Source: Symbiodinium natans (lineage: Eukaryota > Sar > Dinophyceae > Suessiales > Symbiodiniaceae). From it: 64,000 bases of DNA. The stretch is taken from contig CAJNDS010000347.1 of assembly GCA_905221605.1 (NCBI GenBank), forward strand, positions 927,353-991,352, read 5' to 3'. Made by a program: the position numbers and the translations under genes. Of the stretch, positions 49,627 to 60,019 are shown piece by piece. The first letter of the stretch is position 1. The number at the start of each line of letters is the position of its first letter. The notes below the pieces were generated by a model. The model was not told the origin of the DNA and searched no databases. It saw nothing but the letters and a program-made list of their open reading frames with translations.

Positions 49627-50250
49627 GTGAGGCACGCAGCATATATGGTGTGGATCATCGCTGGCTTAGACATTTCCAAAGCTTTTCTGACGGCGCCGAT
49701 GAATAGGGCGCAAAGAGAAGGGCGTCTGGTGGTGGTGCAGCCCCCAAGGGCGGCGGTGAAATTGGGTCTTTGCACAAAGGAGGAGCGGTGGATTGTGAGA
49801 AAGGCCTTGTACGGTTTGGCCGAAAGTCCTGCAGCATGGGTGGAGTGGCGAGACCAACGTCTTCAAGGTATGTCTTGGGTGTCAAAGGATGGACAAGCAA
49901 TGAGCTTTCAGAGGTCCAATGCAGACCCAAGTCTGTTCCTTATTATGGCGCAAGAGAAGCCGGAAGGTGCAAGCAAGTTGGTAGGGACAATGGGTCTTTA
50001 CGTGGATGATTTTTTGATGGCTGGGACTATGACAGTGCTCCGGGAAGCTTTGGAACAGATCAGGAAGGAGTGGAAAACTTCTGAACCCGAGTTCTGTGGT
50101 CCAGGCTGTGGTGATGGATTCCTGAAGTTTTTGGGTGTCCAAATCTGGTATCGAAATGGCAGCTTCTTTCTCAACCAGGAGGACTTCGTGAGAGATTTGC
50201 TGAACCGAAGAAAGGTGACACCCCTCAGGGTATGGAATTGGTCTCAGTAG
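49627..50250 (+). pseudogene. Ty1/copia reverse transcriptase fragment
   Basis: A 207-codon plus-strand frame with the copia RT order: LDISKAFLTAPMNRA (first catalytic Asp block), KALYGLAESPAAWVEWRD, SNADPSLFLI, then LYVDDFLMAG with the catalytic YVDD near residue 120, FLKFLGVQIW, and QEDFVRDLL. It is the only coding feature I assign to the plus strand. Upstream RT motifs, integrase, gag and RNase H are missing and the frame ends at a stop shortly after QEDFVRDLL, so the copy is truncated and presumably dead. The spacing of motifs is normal for the family. The sequence style (ESPAAWVEWRD, DPSLF) is what I recall from dinoflagellate copia elements. Confidence 0.85.
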
Positions 50251-50330
50251 GGGCACTACCTTACCCCTAGCTGAGTCCCTTCCCTCGCCCACGTGGAGGA
50301 CTCCGCCGTCGGGGTGAGGAAACATGGCTC

Positions 50331-52205
50331 AGAAGAGGAAGCGAGAGATACCCTATCCCATCCCAACGTTGCTATATCTCAGGGGCCTCCCGAATGCAGG
50401 GGCCTTTAGAGGCTAGAGCTTCCAGTAGCATCCAACCCTCCCTCCCAGCTCGACATGAGACATTGCCTCTCCTCCCCTCCCCTCACCTCTTCCTTTCCTC
50501 GCAGAAAGAGACAGACCATAGTCCGCAATCTTATAATGCCCTTCATTCTCCTTGCTTAACCTTGCCTTTTCTATCCCCCCACTTAATGGCAAAAGGAACA
50601 GAAGAGGAAAGGCTCATGGGCTGGACACGAGAAAAGCGAGAGCGGGGGCAAGGAGGAGAACGAACATGGAAAAGAAAGGAAGGAGAGCTAGAGGGAAGAT
50701 AGAGAGATAGAGAGGAGAAATGAAGGACAAAGACCGTGGAAGAAAGGCGTGACCAATGCTCGGGACATAAGTGTAAGGGGTGAGGAAAAGGAACAGTGGA
50801 TAACAAAAACAAGTGTCCTGCTTGACCCTTTTTGTTCTCCAAGCGGCCCTCTTTTCACCATCGCTTCCTTCTTCCTCTCCTTCATTGTTTTTGTTTCCTT
50901 CACCCTGTTCCCCTATCTGTCGCTCTTCCACTGTCTTCCTTCTTCCTCTTCTCCCTAATTGTTGTCTCCTTCTCTTTGCTTCTCTCTCTCACTCCGGTGC
51001 TCCCCGGCGTTTTCTGTTCAATTGCTCATCCTTTCCGACTTTACGAGGCGGACCCTGTACAAACGATGGGTCCTGTTCTGGACATGGTCCCGCACTGCCT
51101 CTTTCCACACACTCCAGACCCCTCTGACCCGCCCCAAGAGTTTCGGGCGGCCTTCAGAGAGCGTCTCCCAGGGGCCTCCAAGAGCCCCCATATTGCCAAG
51201 AAGAAAAACCACACAGAGACATGTAGAGAAGTAGTTACGAGGAGCTGGAGAAGTCCTCCTTCCATCATATCATTCCCTTCATTCTCCTTGCTTAACCTTG
51301 CCCTTCTTCTACCCCCTCCCTACTTAATGACAAAAGGAACAGAGGAAGAAAGGGCCGCAAAAGGGACACAAGAAAGGGAGAGTGCAGAAAGCGGGCGCAC
51401 GAAGAGCGAAAACGAAAGGAAGGAGAAAGAAAGCTTCTTAAAGACAATAGCATTCCGAAGAACAACGAAATCCTGTCATTTATTGAAATACTGGATGGAC
51501 TCGTTGATTCCTTTTCAAATGAAGGGTTCTATCGTTCACGGTGTTCCTTAGAACAGGAGGGCCTTCCAGGACAACGCCCTCATCTGTATTCAGCATAGGC
51601 AGGGCTACCTCTGATTAAGAATACACGGAACGGTTCATTCTAAGAAAATAAACTCTCTCATTTCAATCGGAGCGGACGGACCCACTCATCTATCAAGCAA
51701 AAGAGCCGAAAGCATTTGGGAGGAATTAAAATACGAATGAGGGGCTATCGCAGTATCCTTTTGTCTTCTGACACGGATTCTTTGACAGAAGGGGTTCCTG
51801 CCTCTTGTTTCTTTCAAGAAAGGGAGGCTTTCGAGTGGCAAGGGGCGAACTCACGCCCACCCCAGTCTTTGGGGCCACTCTGAAAACAGCTTGGAGAGGA
51901 CAGTTGCTTCTCTCTCTCCTTTTTCTGTTTCTCTATCTCTTGCTCCGTGTCTGTCGTTCTCCTTCCCTCCTTCTGCGAATCTGCTTCTTTCAATATCCAC
52001 CAGGGCCCCGCCGTTTTCGGGTTCCTTGAAGGGGCTCCCTGAAAGGGCCTCCCAGGGGTTTGAGAGAAGACCGCGAAAGGGCAAAAGGGGACACTTCTTG
52101 AAGGATGTTGAATGGCAAGTAAAAAACGGGAGGGGCGAGGAGGAAAGAGGAAAGAACAAGAAGAAGGAAGAGGGGAAGAGAAAGGAATGATGGCAGGAAG
52201 GAGGG
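50331..52205. other. Unit 1 body: purine/pyrimidine-biased DNA of unknown nature
   Basis: Collinear with 53247-55160 in unit 2 at high identity. Open frames on both strands are Ser/Leu or Glu/Arg/Lys rich. One plus-strand frame of 60-74 codons (MTKGTEEERAAKGTQERESA, FRRTTKSCHLLKYWMDSLIP) is conserved between units with one visible amino-acid change, but the whole DNA is equally conserved, so this is not evidence of selection. Confidence 0.4.
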
Positions 52206-52274
52206 AAGGAGGCAGAGAGGGAGAGAGACAGAGAGAGAGAGAGAGAGAGACAGAGACAAAGAGAAGAGCGACAG

Positions 52275-52314
<40 letters not shown>

Positions 52315-52330
52315 CGAAAGAGAAAAAGAT
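52205..52330. repeat. GA microsatellite
   Basis: GAGA/CAGA tract at the end of duplication unit 1. The counterpart in unit 2 is at 55165-55295 with different length and interruptions. Confidence 0.9.
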
Positions 52331-52381
52331 GGAGAGAGATACGATGAATAAAAGAACCACGCTCAGCTATTTAAAGGGTGT

Positions 52382-52790
52382 GAAGATGCTCCGGGGAGAA
52401 TTCCCGGGCATCTTCAATCTTCAATCTTCAAACACAGGGCCGATTAAGCACTCCGCCTGCTGCTTAATCGGCCCTTGGATTGAAGATTGAATATTGAATA
52501 TGCCGGGGAACTCTCCCCGGAGTATCTTCAACACCAAACCCCTGCCGATTAAGCACTTCATCTGCCTAACCGGCCCAGGGTTGAGAATCTAGGATTGAAG
52601 GTGCTCCGGGGAGAGTTCCCGGGCATGTTCAATCTTCAAACCCAGGGCCGATTAAGCAGGTGGAGCGCTCAATCGGCCTTGAGGCCGAAGGATCAGGACT
52701 GAAGATGCGCGGGGAGAGCTTCCCGGCATCGTCAATCTTTAAGCTTCCAACCCAGGGCCGATTAAGCAGCTGGAGCGCTTACTCGGCGAT
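52382..52790. repeat. Hairpin array, copy in duplication unit 2
   Basis: Same alternating palindromes as at 48030-48480: GAAGATGC/GCATCTTC stems and GGCCGATTAAGCA/TGCTTAATCGGCC stems (52438-52473). It keeps one segment (TCTTTAAGCTTCCAACCCAG) that unit 1 has lost. Confidence 0.8.
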
Positions 52791-55221
52791 GGGGTCCAGT
52801 AGTTCAATATTTCATATGCTCTGCTAAAGTCCGTAGCATTTTCAAGCCCCCCTCCCAAAGACCCATCTGTATTTTGGTGTTTGGGATACCGTAAACCAAA
52901 GCTAAATGAAAGGGAAGAAGTCCCTTTTTCCTCTGCCAATCTTCTTCCTCCCACTCCTCTCTTCCTCTCCTATTCCTTTCTTAGCATAGAGCATGGAGTG
53001 GTGAGAGGGAAGGGGTGAAAGCGGATGAGAGAAGTGACAGAGAGGGCAGGGCGAAATCTTCATTTCCTTGCCTTTTTCGTCCCTCTCACCTCTCCTTCTC
53101 ATCGTTCTCTTGCTTTCTCGTTTGAGAAGGATGTGGAAAGGAGGGAAGGGCAGGGCATGGAACAAGGCGGGCGAAGGCGGAACACAGAGAGGGGGGGGGG
53201 GCGAAATCGAGTGAGAAAGGATGGAACAAGCAAGAAATGAGGAAAAAAAGAAGAGGAAGCGAGAGATACCCTATCCCATCCCAATGTTGCTGTGTCTCAG
53301 GGGCCTCGGGAGTTGGCAGGGGCTCCCGGGAGCCTCCCGAATGTAGGGGCCTTTAGAGGCTAGAGCTTCCAGTAGCATCCAACCCTCCCTCCCAGCTCGA
53401 CATGAGACATTGCCTCTCCTCCCCTCCCTCACCTCTTCCTTTCCTCGCAGAAAGAGACAGATCATAGTCCGCCATCTTATAATGCCCTTCCTTCTCCTTG
53501 CTTAACCTTGCCTTTTCTATCCCCCCACTTAATGGCAAAAGGAACAGAAGAGGAAAGGCTCATGGGCTGGACACGAGAAAAGCGAGAGCGGGGTCAAGGA
53601 GGAGAACGAACATGGAAAAGAAAGGAAGGAGAGCTAGAGGGAAGATAGAGAGATAGAGAGGAGAAATGAAGGACAAAGACCGTGGAAGAAAGGCGTGAGC
53701 AATGCTCGGGACATAAGTGTAAGGGGTGAGGAAAAGGAACAGTGGATAACAAAAACAAGTGTCCTGCTTGACCCCTTTTTGTTCTCCAAGCGGCCCTCTT
53801 TTCACCATCGCTTCCTTCTTCCTCTCCTTCATTGTTTTTGTTTCCTTCACCCTGTTCCCCTATCTGTCGCTCTTCCACTGTCTTCCTTCTTCCTCTTCTC
53901 CCTAATTGTTGTCTCCTTCTCTTTGCTTCTCTATCTGTCTCCATCTCTCTCACTCCGGTGCTCCCCGGCGTTTTCTGTTCAATTGCTCATCCTTTCTGAC
54001 TTTACGAGGCGGACCCTGTACAAACGATGGGTCCTGTTCTGGACATGGTCCCGCACTGCCTCTTTCCACACACTCCAACCCCTCTGAGCCGCCCCAAGAG
54101 TTTCGGGCGGCCTTCAGAGAGCGTCTCCCAGGGGCCTCCAAGAGCCCCCATATTGCCAAGAAGAAAAACCACACAGAGACATGTAGAGAAGTAGTTACGA
54201 GGAGCTGGAGAAGTCCTCCTTCCATCATATCATTCCCTTCATTCTCCTTGCTTAACCTTGCCCTTCTTCTACCCCCCCCTACTTAATGACAAAAGGAACA
54301 GAGGAAGAAAGGGCCGCAAAAGGGACACAAGAAAGGGAGAGTGCAGAAAGCGGGCGCACGAAGAGCGAAAACGAAAGGAAGGAGAGAGAAAGCTTCTTAA
54401 AGACAATAGCATTCCGAAGAACAACGAAATCCTGTCATTTATTGAAATACTGGATGGACTCGTTGATTCCTTTTCAAATGAAGGGTTCTATCGTTCACGG
54501 TGTTCCTTAGAACAGGAGGGCCTTTCAGAACAACGCCCTCATCTGTATTCAACATAGGCAGGGCTACCTCTGATTAAGAATACACGGAACGGTTCATTCT
54601 AAGAAAATAAACTCTCTCATTTCAATCGGAGCGGACGGACCCACTCATCTATCAAGAAAAGAGCCGAAAGCATTTGGGAGGAATTAAAATACGAATGAGG
54701 GGCTATCGCAGTATCCTTTTGTCTTCTGACACGGATTCTTTGACAGAAGGGGTTCCTGCCTCTTGTTTCTTTCAAGAAAGGGAGGCTTTCGAGTGGCAAG
54801 GGGCGAACTCACGCCCACCCCAGTCTTTGGGGCCACTCTGAAAACAGCTTGGAGAGGACAGTTGCTTCTCTCTCCTTTTTCTGTTTCTCTATCTCTTGCT
54901 CCGTGTCTGTCGTTCTCCTTCCCTCCTTCTGCGAATCTGCTTCTTTCAATATCCACCAGGGCCCCGCCGTTTTCGGGTTCCTTGAAGGGGCTCCCTGAAA
55001 GGGCCTCCCAGGGGTTTGAGAGAAGACTGCGAAAGGGCAAAAGGGGACACTTCTTGAAGGATGTTGAATGGCAAGTAAAAAACGGGAGGGGCGAGGAGGA
55101 AAGAGGAAAGAACAAGAAGAAGGAAGAGGGGAAGAGAAAGGAATGATGGCAGGAAGGAGGGAAGGAGGCAGAGAAGGAGAGAGACAGAGAGAGACAGAGA
55201 CAAAGAGAAGAGAGAGGGAGC

Positions 55222-55252
<31 letters not shown>

Positions 55253-55342
55253 GGAGAGACAGAGAGAAAGCGAGAGCGAAAGAGAAAAAGATGGAGAGAG
55301 ATACGATGAATAAAAGAACCACACTGAGCTATTTAAAGGGTG
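52382..55342. repeat. Tandem duplication unit 2 (2.96 kb, without insertion)
   Basis: Directly follows unit 1. Most of it aligns base for base with unit 1. Differences include a longer stretch near 53140-53190 and an extra CGGGAGTTGGCAGGGGCTCC near 53308. It carries no recognisable gene. Confidence 0.85.
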
Positions 55343-56090
55343 TTAAGTCTTTTAGAGAGCCCATAATTTGAACATTTTGAATAATTGAATTCAGGTCTTC
55401 ATTTTTTATAGTATTTTGAATTCAGGTCTTCATTTTTTCATAATATTTGGGAGGCTCAAGATATCACATTGGGCGCAATCACTGTAACTGAACGATGCAA
55501 ACAGTTTTAGTTATGGTTACCGCAAAATATTAAACTGTAGGGTGGAGACCAGAGACCTCAATCATACGATTTGTTTACAAAAATGCACTTCTTGTAGCCT
55601 GGTAAAGATCTTGAAGCATTGAAAAAGTAAGACTGCAACAACGTTAAGGAACGTTGTTGTTTTGCAAAACCTTAAAGCACCATCATTGCTTTAACGAAAA
55701 GGTTCGATTTGAACCTTGATATGTCCTCAACATCAAAAAACGAAAGGTTTGTTTGTCAACCTGGTGCGCCTGCGTTTTTGCGTAAACCCTAGTGTGTCCT
55801 AAACTTCAAAAACGACGGGATTTTTGTAAGCCTGGGTGTGCCCCCATCCTCGAAAACGAAGGTGTGTTTGTAAACACGTTCAAGCGAAAGGGTTTTAATT
55901 TGTTGTAAACACTAGCATAGGGTTTTTGTCAGCCCTAGCGTGCCCTCAACCTCAAAAACGAAAGCTCCTTTTAAATATTAAAATCTCTTAACATCCTTAA
56001 AACCTAGAAAATTTCAGCGTAGAAGAAGGCAAGGATTTTTCAAATTTAAAAAGGGGTCCCGGGGTCTCAGGGTTAGGGGGTAGGCGCTGA
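55343..56090. other. Spacer with two small repeats
   Basis: It has two copies of GAATTCAGGTCTTCATTTTTT (near 55388 and 55427) and four or five diverged units of about 75 bp at 55670-55980 built on CCTCAACCTCAAAAACGAAAG and a following TTTTTGTAA. No gene is seen. Confidence 0.5.
55670..55980. repeat. Diverged minisatellite, about 75-bp unit
   Basis: Units at about 55720, 55795, 55850 and 55935 share CTCAA(C/A)(T/A)TCAAAAACGA and a TTTGT(C/A)A(A/G)CC block 15 bp later. Confidence 0.6.
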
Positions 56091-56460
56091 GGCTCTTAGG
56101 AGCTTAGGAGCTTAGGGTTTAGGGTTTAGGGTTTAGGTTTAAGGATTTCGGAGCCTAGGAGTATAGGGTTTGATTTAAGGTTTAAGGGTAGGCGCTTAGG
56201 CGCTTAGGCGCTTAGGAGCTTAGGAGCTTAGGAGGGTTTAAGGATTTAGGGGGTAGGCACTTAGGTGCTTAGGACCTCAGGAGCTTAGGGTTTAGGGTTT
56301 AAGGGTTTAGGGGTTTAGGGGTTTAGGGGGTAGGCGCCGAGGAGCTTAGGAGCTTTGGAGCTTAGGGTTTAAGGATCTACTAGTGCAGGGGGTAGCTTAG
56401 GAACTGGTTTAAGGTTTTAAGGGTTGAAGAAGTAGGCGCTTAGGCGCCTAGGAGCTTGAT
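56090..56460. repeat. CTTAGGAG/CTTAGGCG repeat block
   Basis: Short-period repeats of GCTTAGGAGCTTAGG and GCGCTTAGGCGCTTAGG mixed with TTTAGGG. It marks the return of telomere-like DNA after the 46-56 kb block and borders the AT-rich island. Confidence 0.8.
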
Positions 56461-57620
56461 TTAAAATAGAAGAAAATCCTTAAAATCCGTAAAAAATAAA
56501 ATCCGAGGCGCCGAATTTGGTTTTAGGAGAAGCCCCAAACGATTTAAATTTTTAAAAATCCTTAAAATCCATAAAAAATAAAATCAAAATAATTTATTTT
56601 TTAAGGATTTTAAGGATTTTATTCTATTTTAAAATGCATAAAATCCTTAAAAAATAAAATCAGAGGCCGAATTTATTTTTTAAGGACTTTATGCATTTTA
56701 AAATAGAAGAAAATCCTTAAAATCCTTAAAAAATAAAATCCGAGGCCGAATTTGGTTTTAGGAGAAGCCCCAAACGATTTAAATTTTTAAAAATCCTTAA
56801 AATCCATAAAAAATAAAATCAAAATAATTTGTTTTTTAAGGATTTTAAGGGTTTTATTCGATTTTAAACTGCATAAAATCCTTAAAAAAATAAATTCGGC
56901 CTCTGATTTTATTGTTTAAGGATTTTATGCATTTTAAAATAGGAGAAAGGCCGAATTTGGTTTTAGGAGAAGCCCCAAACGATTTAAATTTTTAAAAATC
57001 CTTAAAATCCATAAAAAATAAAATCAAAATAATTTATTTTTTAAGGATTTTAAGGATTTTATTCGAATTTAAATGCATAAAAGCCTTACAAAAATAAATT
57101 CGGGGCCTCTGATTTTTATTGTTTTAAGGATTTTTATGCAAAATTTTTAAAATAGAAATAAAAAAAAAATCCCTTAAAATCCTTAAAAAATAACATCCGA
57201 GGGGCCGAATTTGTTTTTAGGAGAACCCAAACGATTTAAATTTTTAAAAATCCTTAAAACCCATAAAAAATAAAATCAAAATATTTATTTTTTAAGGATT
57301 TTAAGGATTTTATTCGATGTTAAAATGCATAAAATCCTTAAAAAATAAATTCGGCCTCTGATTTTATTTTTTAAGGATTTTATGCATTTTAAAATAGAAG
57401 AAAATAGAAGAAAAAAAATTCCGTAAATCCTTAAAAAAATAATCCGAGTCAGGGAGGCCGAAGTTTGGTTTGAGAGAACCCCCAAACCGGATTTAATTTT
57501 TAAAAATCCTTAAATCCATAAAACATAAAAATCAAAATAATTTAATTTTAAGGATTTAAGATTTTAATATCGATTTAAAAATGCATAAAAACAAAAAAAA
57601 TCTAAAAAAAATAAATTCGG
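56460..57620 (+). repeat. AT-rich satellite, forward array
   Basis: Five units with periods of about 200-255 bp, each marked by GCCGAATTTGGTTTTAGGAG then AAGCCCCAAACGATTTAAAT, at about 56507, 56746, 56949, 57202 and 57455. Most of the rest is TTAAGGATTTTA/TAAAATCCTTAA, so units contain internal palindromes. The last unit before the turn is degraded. No coding content. Confidence 0.85.
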
Positions 57621-57639
57621 CCTCTATATTCTTTTAAGG

Positions 57640-58600
57640 ATTTTCTACAATATGCATTTTAAAATCGAATAAAATCCTTAAAATCCTTAAAAAATAAATT
57701 ATTTTGATTTTATTTTTTTATGGATTTTAAGGATTTTTAAACATTTAAATCGTTTGGGGCTTCTCCTAAAACCAAATTCGGCCTCGGATTTTATTTTTTA
57801 AGGATTTTAAGGATTTTCTTCTATTTTAAAATGCATAAAATCCTTAAAAAATAAAATCAGAGGCCGAATTTATTTTTTAAGGATTTTATGCATTTTAAAA
57901 TCGAATAAAATCCTTAAAATCCTTAAAAAATAGATTATTTTGATTTTATTTTTTATGGATTTTTAAGGATTTTTTAAAAAATTTTAAATCGTTTGGGGCT
58001 TCTCCTAAAAAACCAAATTCGTCGGCGCCTCGGATTTTTGTTTTTTTAAGGATTTTAAGATTTTCTTCTATTTTTAAAAAATGCATAAAATCGTAAAAAA
58101 TAAAATCTATAGGCCGAATTTTATTTTTTTAAGGATTTTTATTGCATTTTAAAATCGAATAAAATCCTTAAAATCCTTAAAAAATATATTATTTTGATTT
58201 TATTTTTTATGGATTTTAAGGATTTTTAAAAATTTAAATCGTTTGGGGCTTCTCCTAAAACCAAATTCGGCGCCTCGGATTTTGTTTTTTACGGATTTTA
58301 AGGATTTTCTTCTATTTTAAAATGCATAAAATCCTTAAAAAATAAAATAAGAGGCCGAATTTATTTTTTAAGGATTTTATGCATTTTAAAATCGAATAAA
58401 ATCCTTAAAATCCTTAAAAAATAAATTATTTTGATTCTATTTTTTATGGATTTTAAGGATTTTTAAAAATTTAAATCGTTTGGGGCTTCTCCTAAAACCA
58501 AATTCGGCGCCTCGGATTTTATTTTTTACGGATTTTAAGGATTTTCTTCTATTTTAAAATGCATAATATCCTTAAAACATAAAATCCCAGAAGTCCTTGA
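57640..58600 (-). repeat. AT-rich satellite, inverted array
   Basis: Four units in the opposite orientation (ATTTAAATCGTTTGGGGCTT then CTCCTAAAACCAAATTCGGC at about 57753, 57994, 58246 and 58480). Together with the forward array it forms a 2.1-kb inverted repeat centred near 57.63 kb. Confidence 0.85.
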
Positions 58601-58619
58601 GGTCGAGGCCAAGCGCAGC

Positions 58620-58898
58620 GCCAAATAGACCCTAAAGGTCCTACGTACATAAGGGTACCCTTTTTGGTATTGAGGGCATTATAAGGGAACCCCAACCCAA
58701 AAACAAAGGACAAAAAGGGCCTGCTCCCGGCCCTAGATAAGCTGCCGGCTAGTGTTTCTTTATTGGGATTTGCTGGGCTTACATGGGGGTTCATGGGTGG
58801 TTGAAAGTAGGGTTAGAAGTATCCTATAAGTAAGGATATAAGTACAAATTACTACCCTACTCATAGCCCTACCTCTAAATACCCATGAACCTCCAAGT
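58620..58898. mobile_element. Palindromic elements: family D-like and family A copy
   Basis: 58620-58695 holds CCTACGTACATAAGGGTACC and similar family D DNA. 58780-58898 is a family A copy: left ACATGGGGGTTCATGGGTGG, right TACCCATGAACCTCCAAGT, 119 bp. Confidence 0.55.
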
Positions 58899-58899
58899 G

Positions 58900-59950
58900 C
58901 CGTAAGACCGGGTCTTCAAAGTTTCGTGAAACCGGGTAGACTGGGGTCTACAGGAAGAGCTCTTACTAGACATTTTTCCAGAAACCTATAAGCAGGGCCT
59001 TCTTTTTGAACTAGCAATCTGAAAAGCTCAGGGCAGCTAACCAGTTTCGGTCGGCCAGGCTGCGGGAAAGTCATGACTGGGGTTGTTGAGTCCACAAAAG
59101 CCCTCAAAACCGGTAGAGCCCAGGATATGGCGCTTCCCCCCGAAAGCCCACAGTATGCTATAAGGACAGGCTCGAGCTCTCGCAGACTTGCAGCGCTTAA
59201 GTCCATATCTCAAGTATTCCAGCAGGTGGCCAAGTATCTTCGTGTTGTAAGGGGCTTTGTGTCCAGTCTTCCTTTGCATGCTCTCTAAGTACACATGATG
59301 CTTCTGGGAGGGGGAGACTCCACCGCCTATGACCTCGAACGAATTCCCCTAAACCCTAAACCCAAACCCTAAACCCTAAACCCGGAACCCTAAACCCCAA
59401 ACCCTAAAACCCTAAACCCGGAACCCTAAACCCCAAACCCTAAACCCTAAACCCTTCTTCAAAGAGTTTCGGAAGGTAAAGGATTGGGATGCTCCCCCGA
59501 TAAGATATCAGCGTCGAATTTTTGGGAAGGTATTTAGGGGGACTGGTGCTACAAGGGGGATCATGCCAAGCTCAAGGTTTCGAGATCGCGGTTCCCTTGA
59601 CTTCGTGGGATTTCGTGAGAACCCACAGGCATGTGGTCCCTTTTCCGTGCGTAGTATATAAACGACCGCGCGCATGCGGGACTCAACGGGGACATGCAAA
59701 ATCGAGACCTCGCCCTCAAATCGGACCGTATCAAATACGACTGCCCTCGACCTAGCCCTGAGCTTGCTCAAGCCTATCAACTTTCTGACGAAACCTCCAA
59801 AAAAGCGCCCCTTCAAAAAAGGATAAACCTAACCTGCTTTCGCGCCAAGATCCTGAAGGCCTTCGAGACTCCATATTATAAGGCCCCAAACGCTGGGTTT
59901 AGGTTGTTTAGGATCTGTCCGAACCCCTGAAACTGTCAAAGCTCCCCTTT
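58900..59950. other. Spacer with open frames of doubtful value
   Basis: Between the satellite and the catalase-like gene. Minus-strand open stretches at 58916-59294 (LEYLRYGLKRCKSARARACP) and plus-strand ones at 59522-59930 show no clear third-base bias or family. A family B half element begins at 59484. CCCTAAA units occupy 59347-59455. Confidence 0.4.
59347..59455 (-). repeat. CCCTAAA telomere-like array, degenerate
   Basis: About fourteen units including a repeated AACCCGGAACCCTAAACCCC block. Confidence 0.9.
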
Positions 59951-60019
59951 TCTCATCAGACGCAGGCGAGGAGAAGGGATCCGTACCTTGCTCAGGAGGC
60001 TTATAGGCGTTGCAGCTTA

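Larger units (their letters stand above)
48916..50330. mobile_element. Inserted segment with copia fragment and CACGAC minisatellite
   Basis: Present in duplication unit 1 and absent from unit 2 (junction near 53245). The edges carry the near-direct repeats TGAGGAAAAATGG (48906-48918) and TGAGGAAACATGG (50315-50327), 12 of 13 alike. They could be a degenerate target-site duplication or a trace of recombination. No LTRs are seen. Confidence 0.65.
48098..52381. repeat. Tandem duplication unit 1 (4.28 kb, with insertion)
   Basis: Starts at GAAGATGCTCCGGGGAGAG and ends at GCTATTTAAAGGGTGT, where unit 2 begins with the same start. It is collinear with unit 2 except for an extra 1.4 kb at about 48916-50330 and several small indels. 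It has no recognisable gene apart from the inserted reverse transcriptase fragment. Confidence 0.85.

Noticed and set aside
50394-55324. Dozens of 60-240 codon frames in the duplicated units
   Set aside because: Conserved between units only because the DNA is duplicated. The sequences are low complexity and open on both strands.
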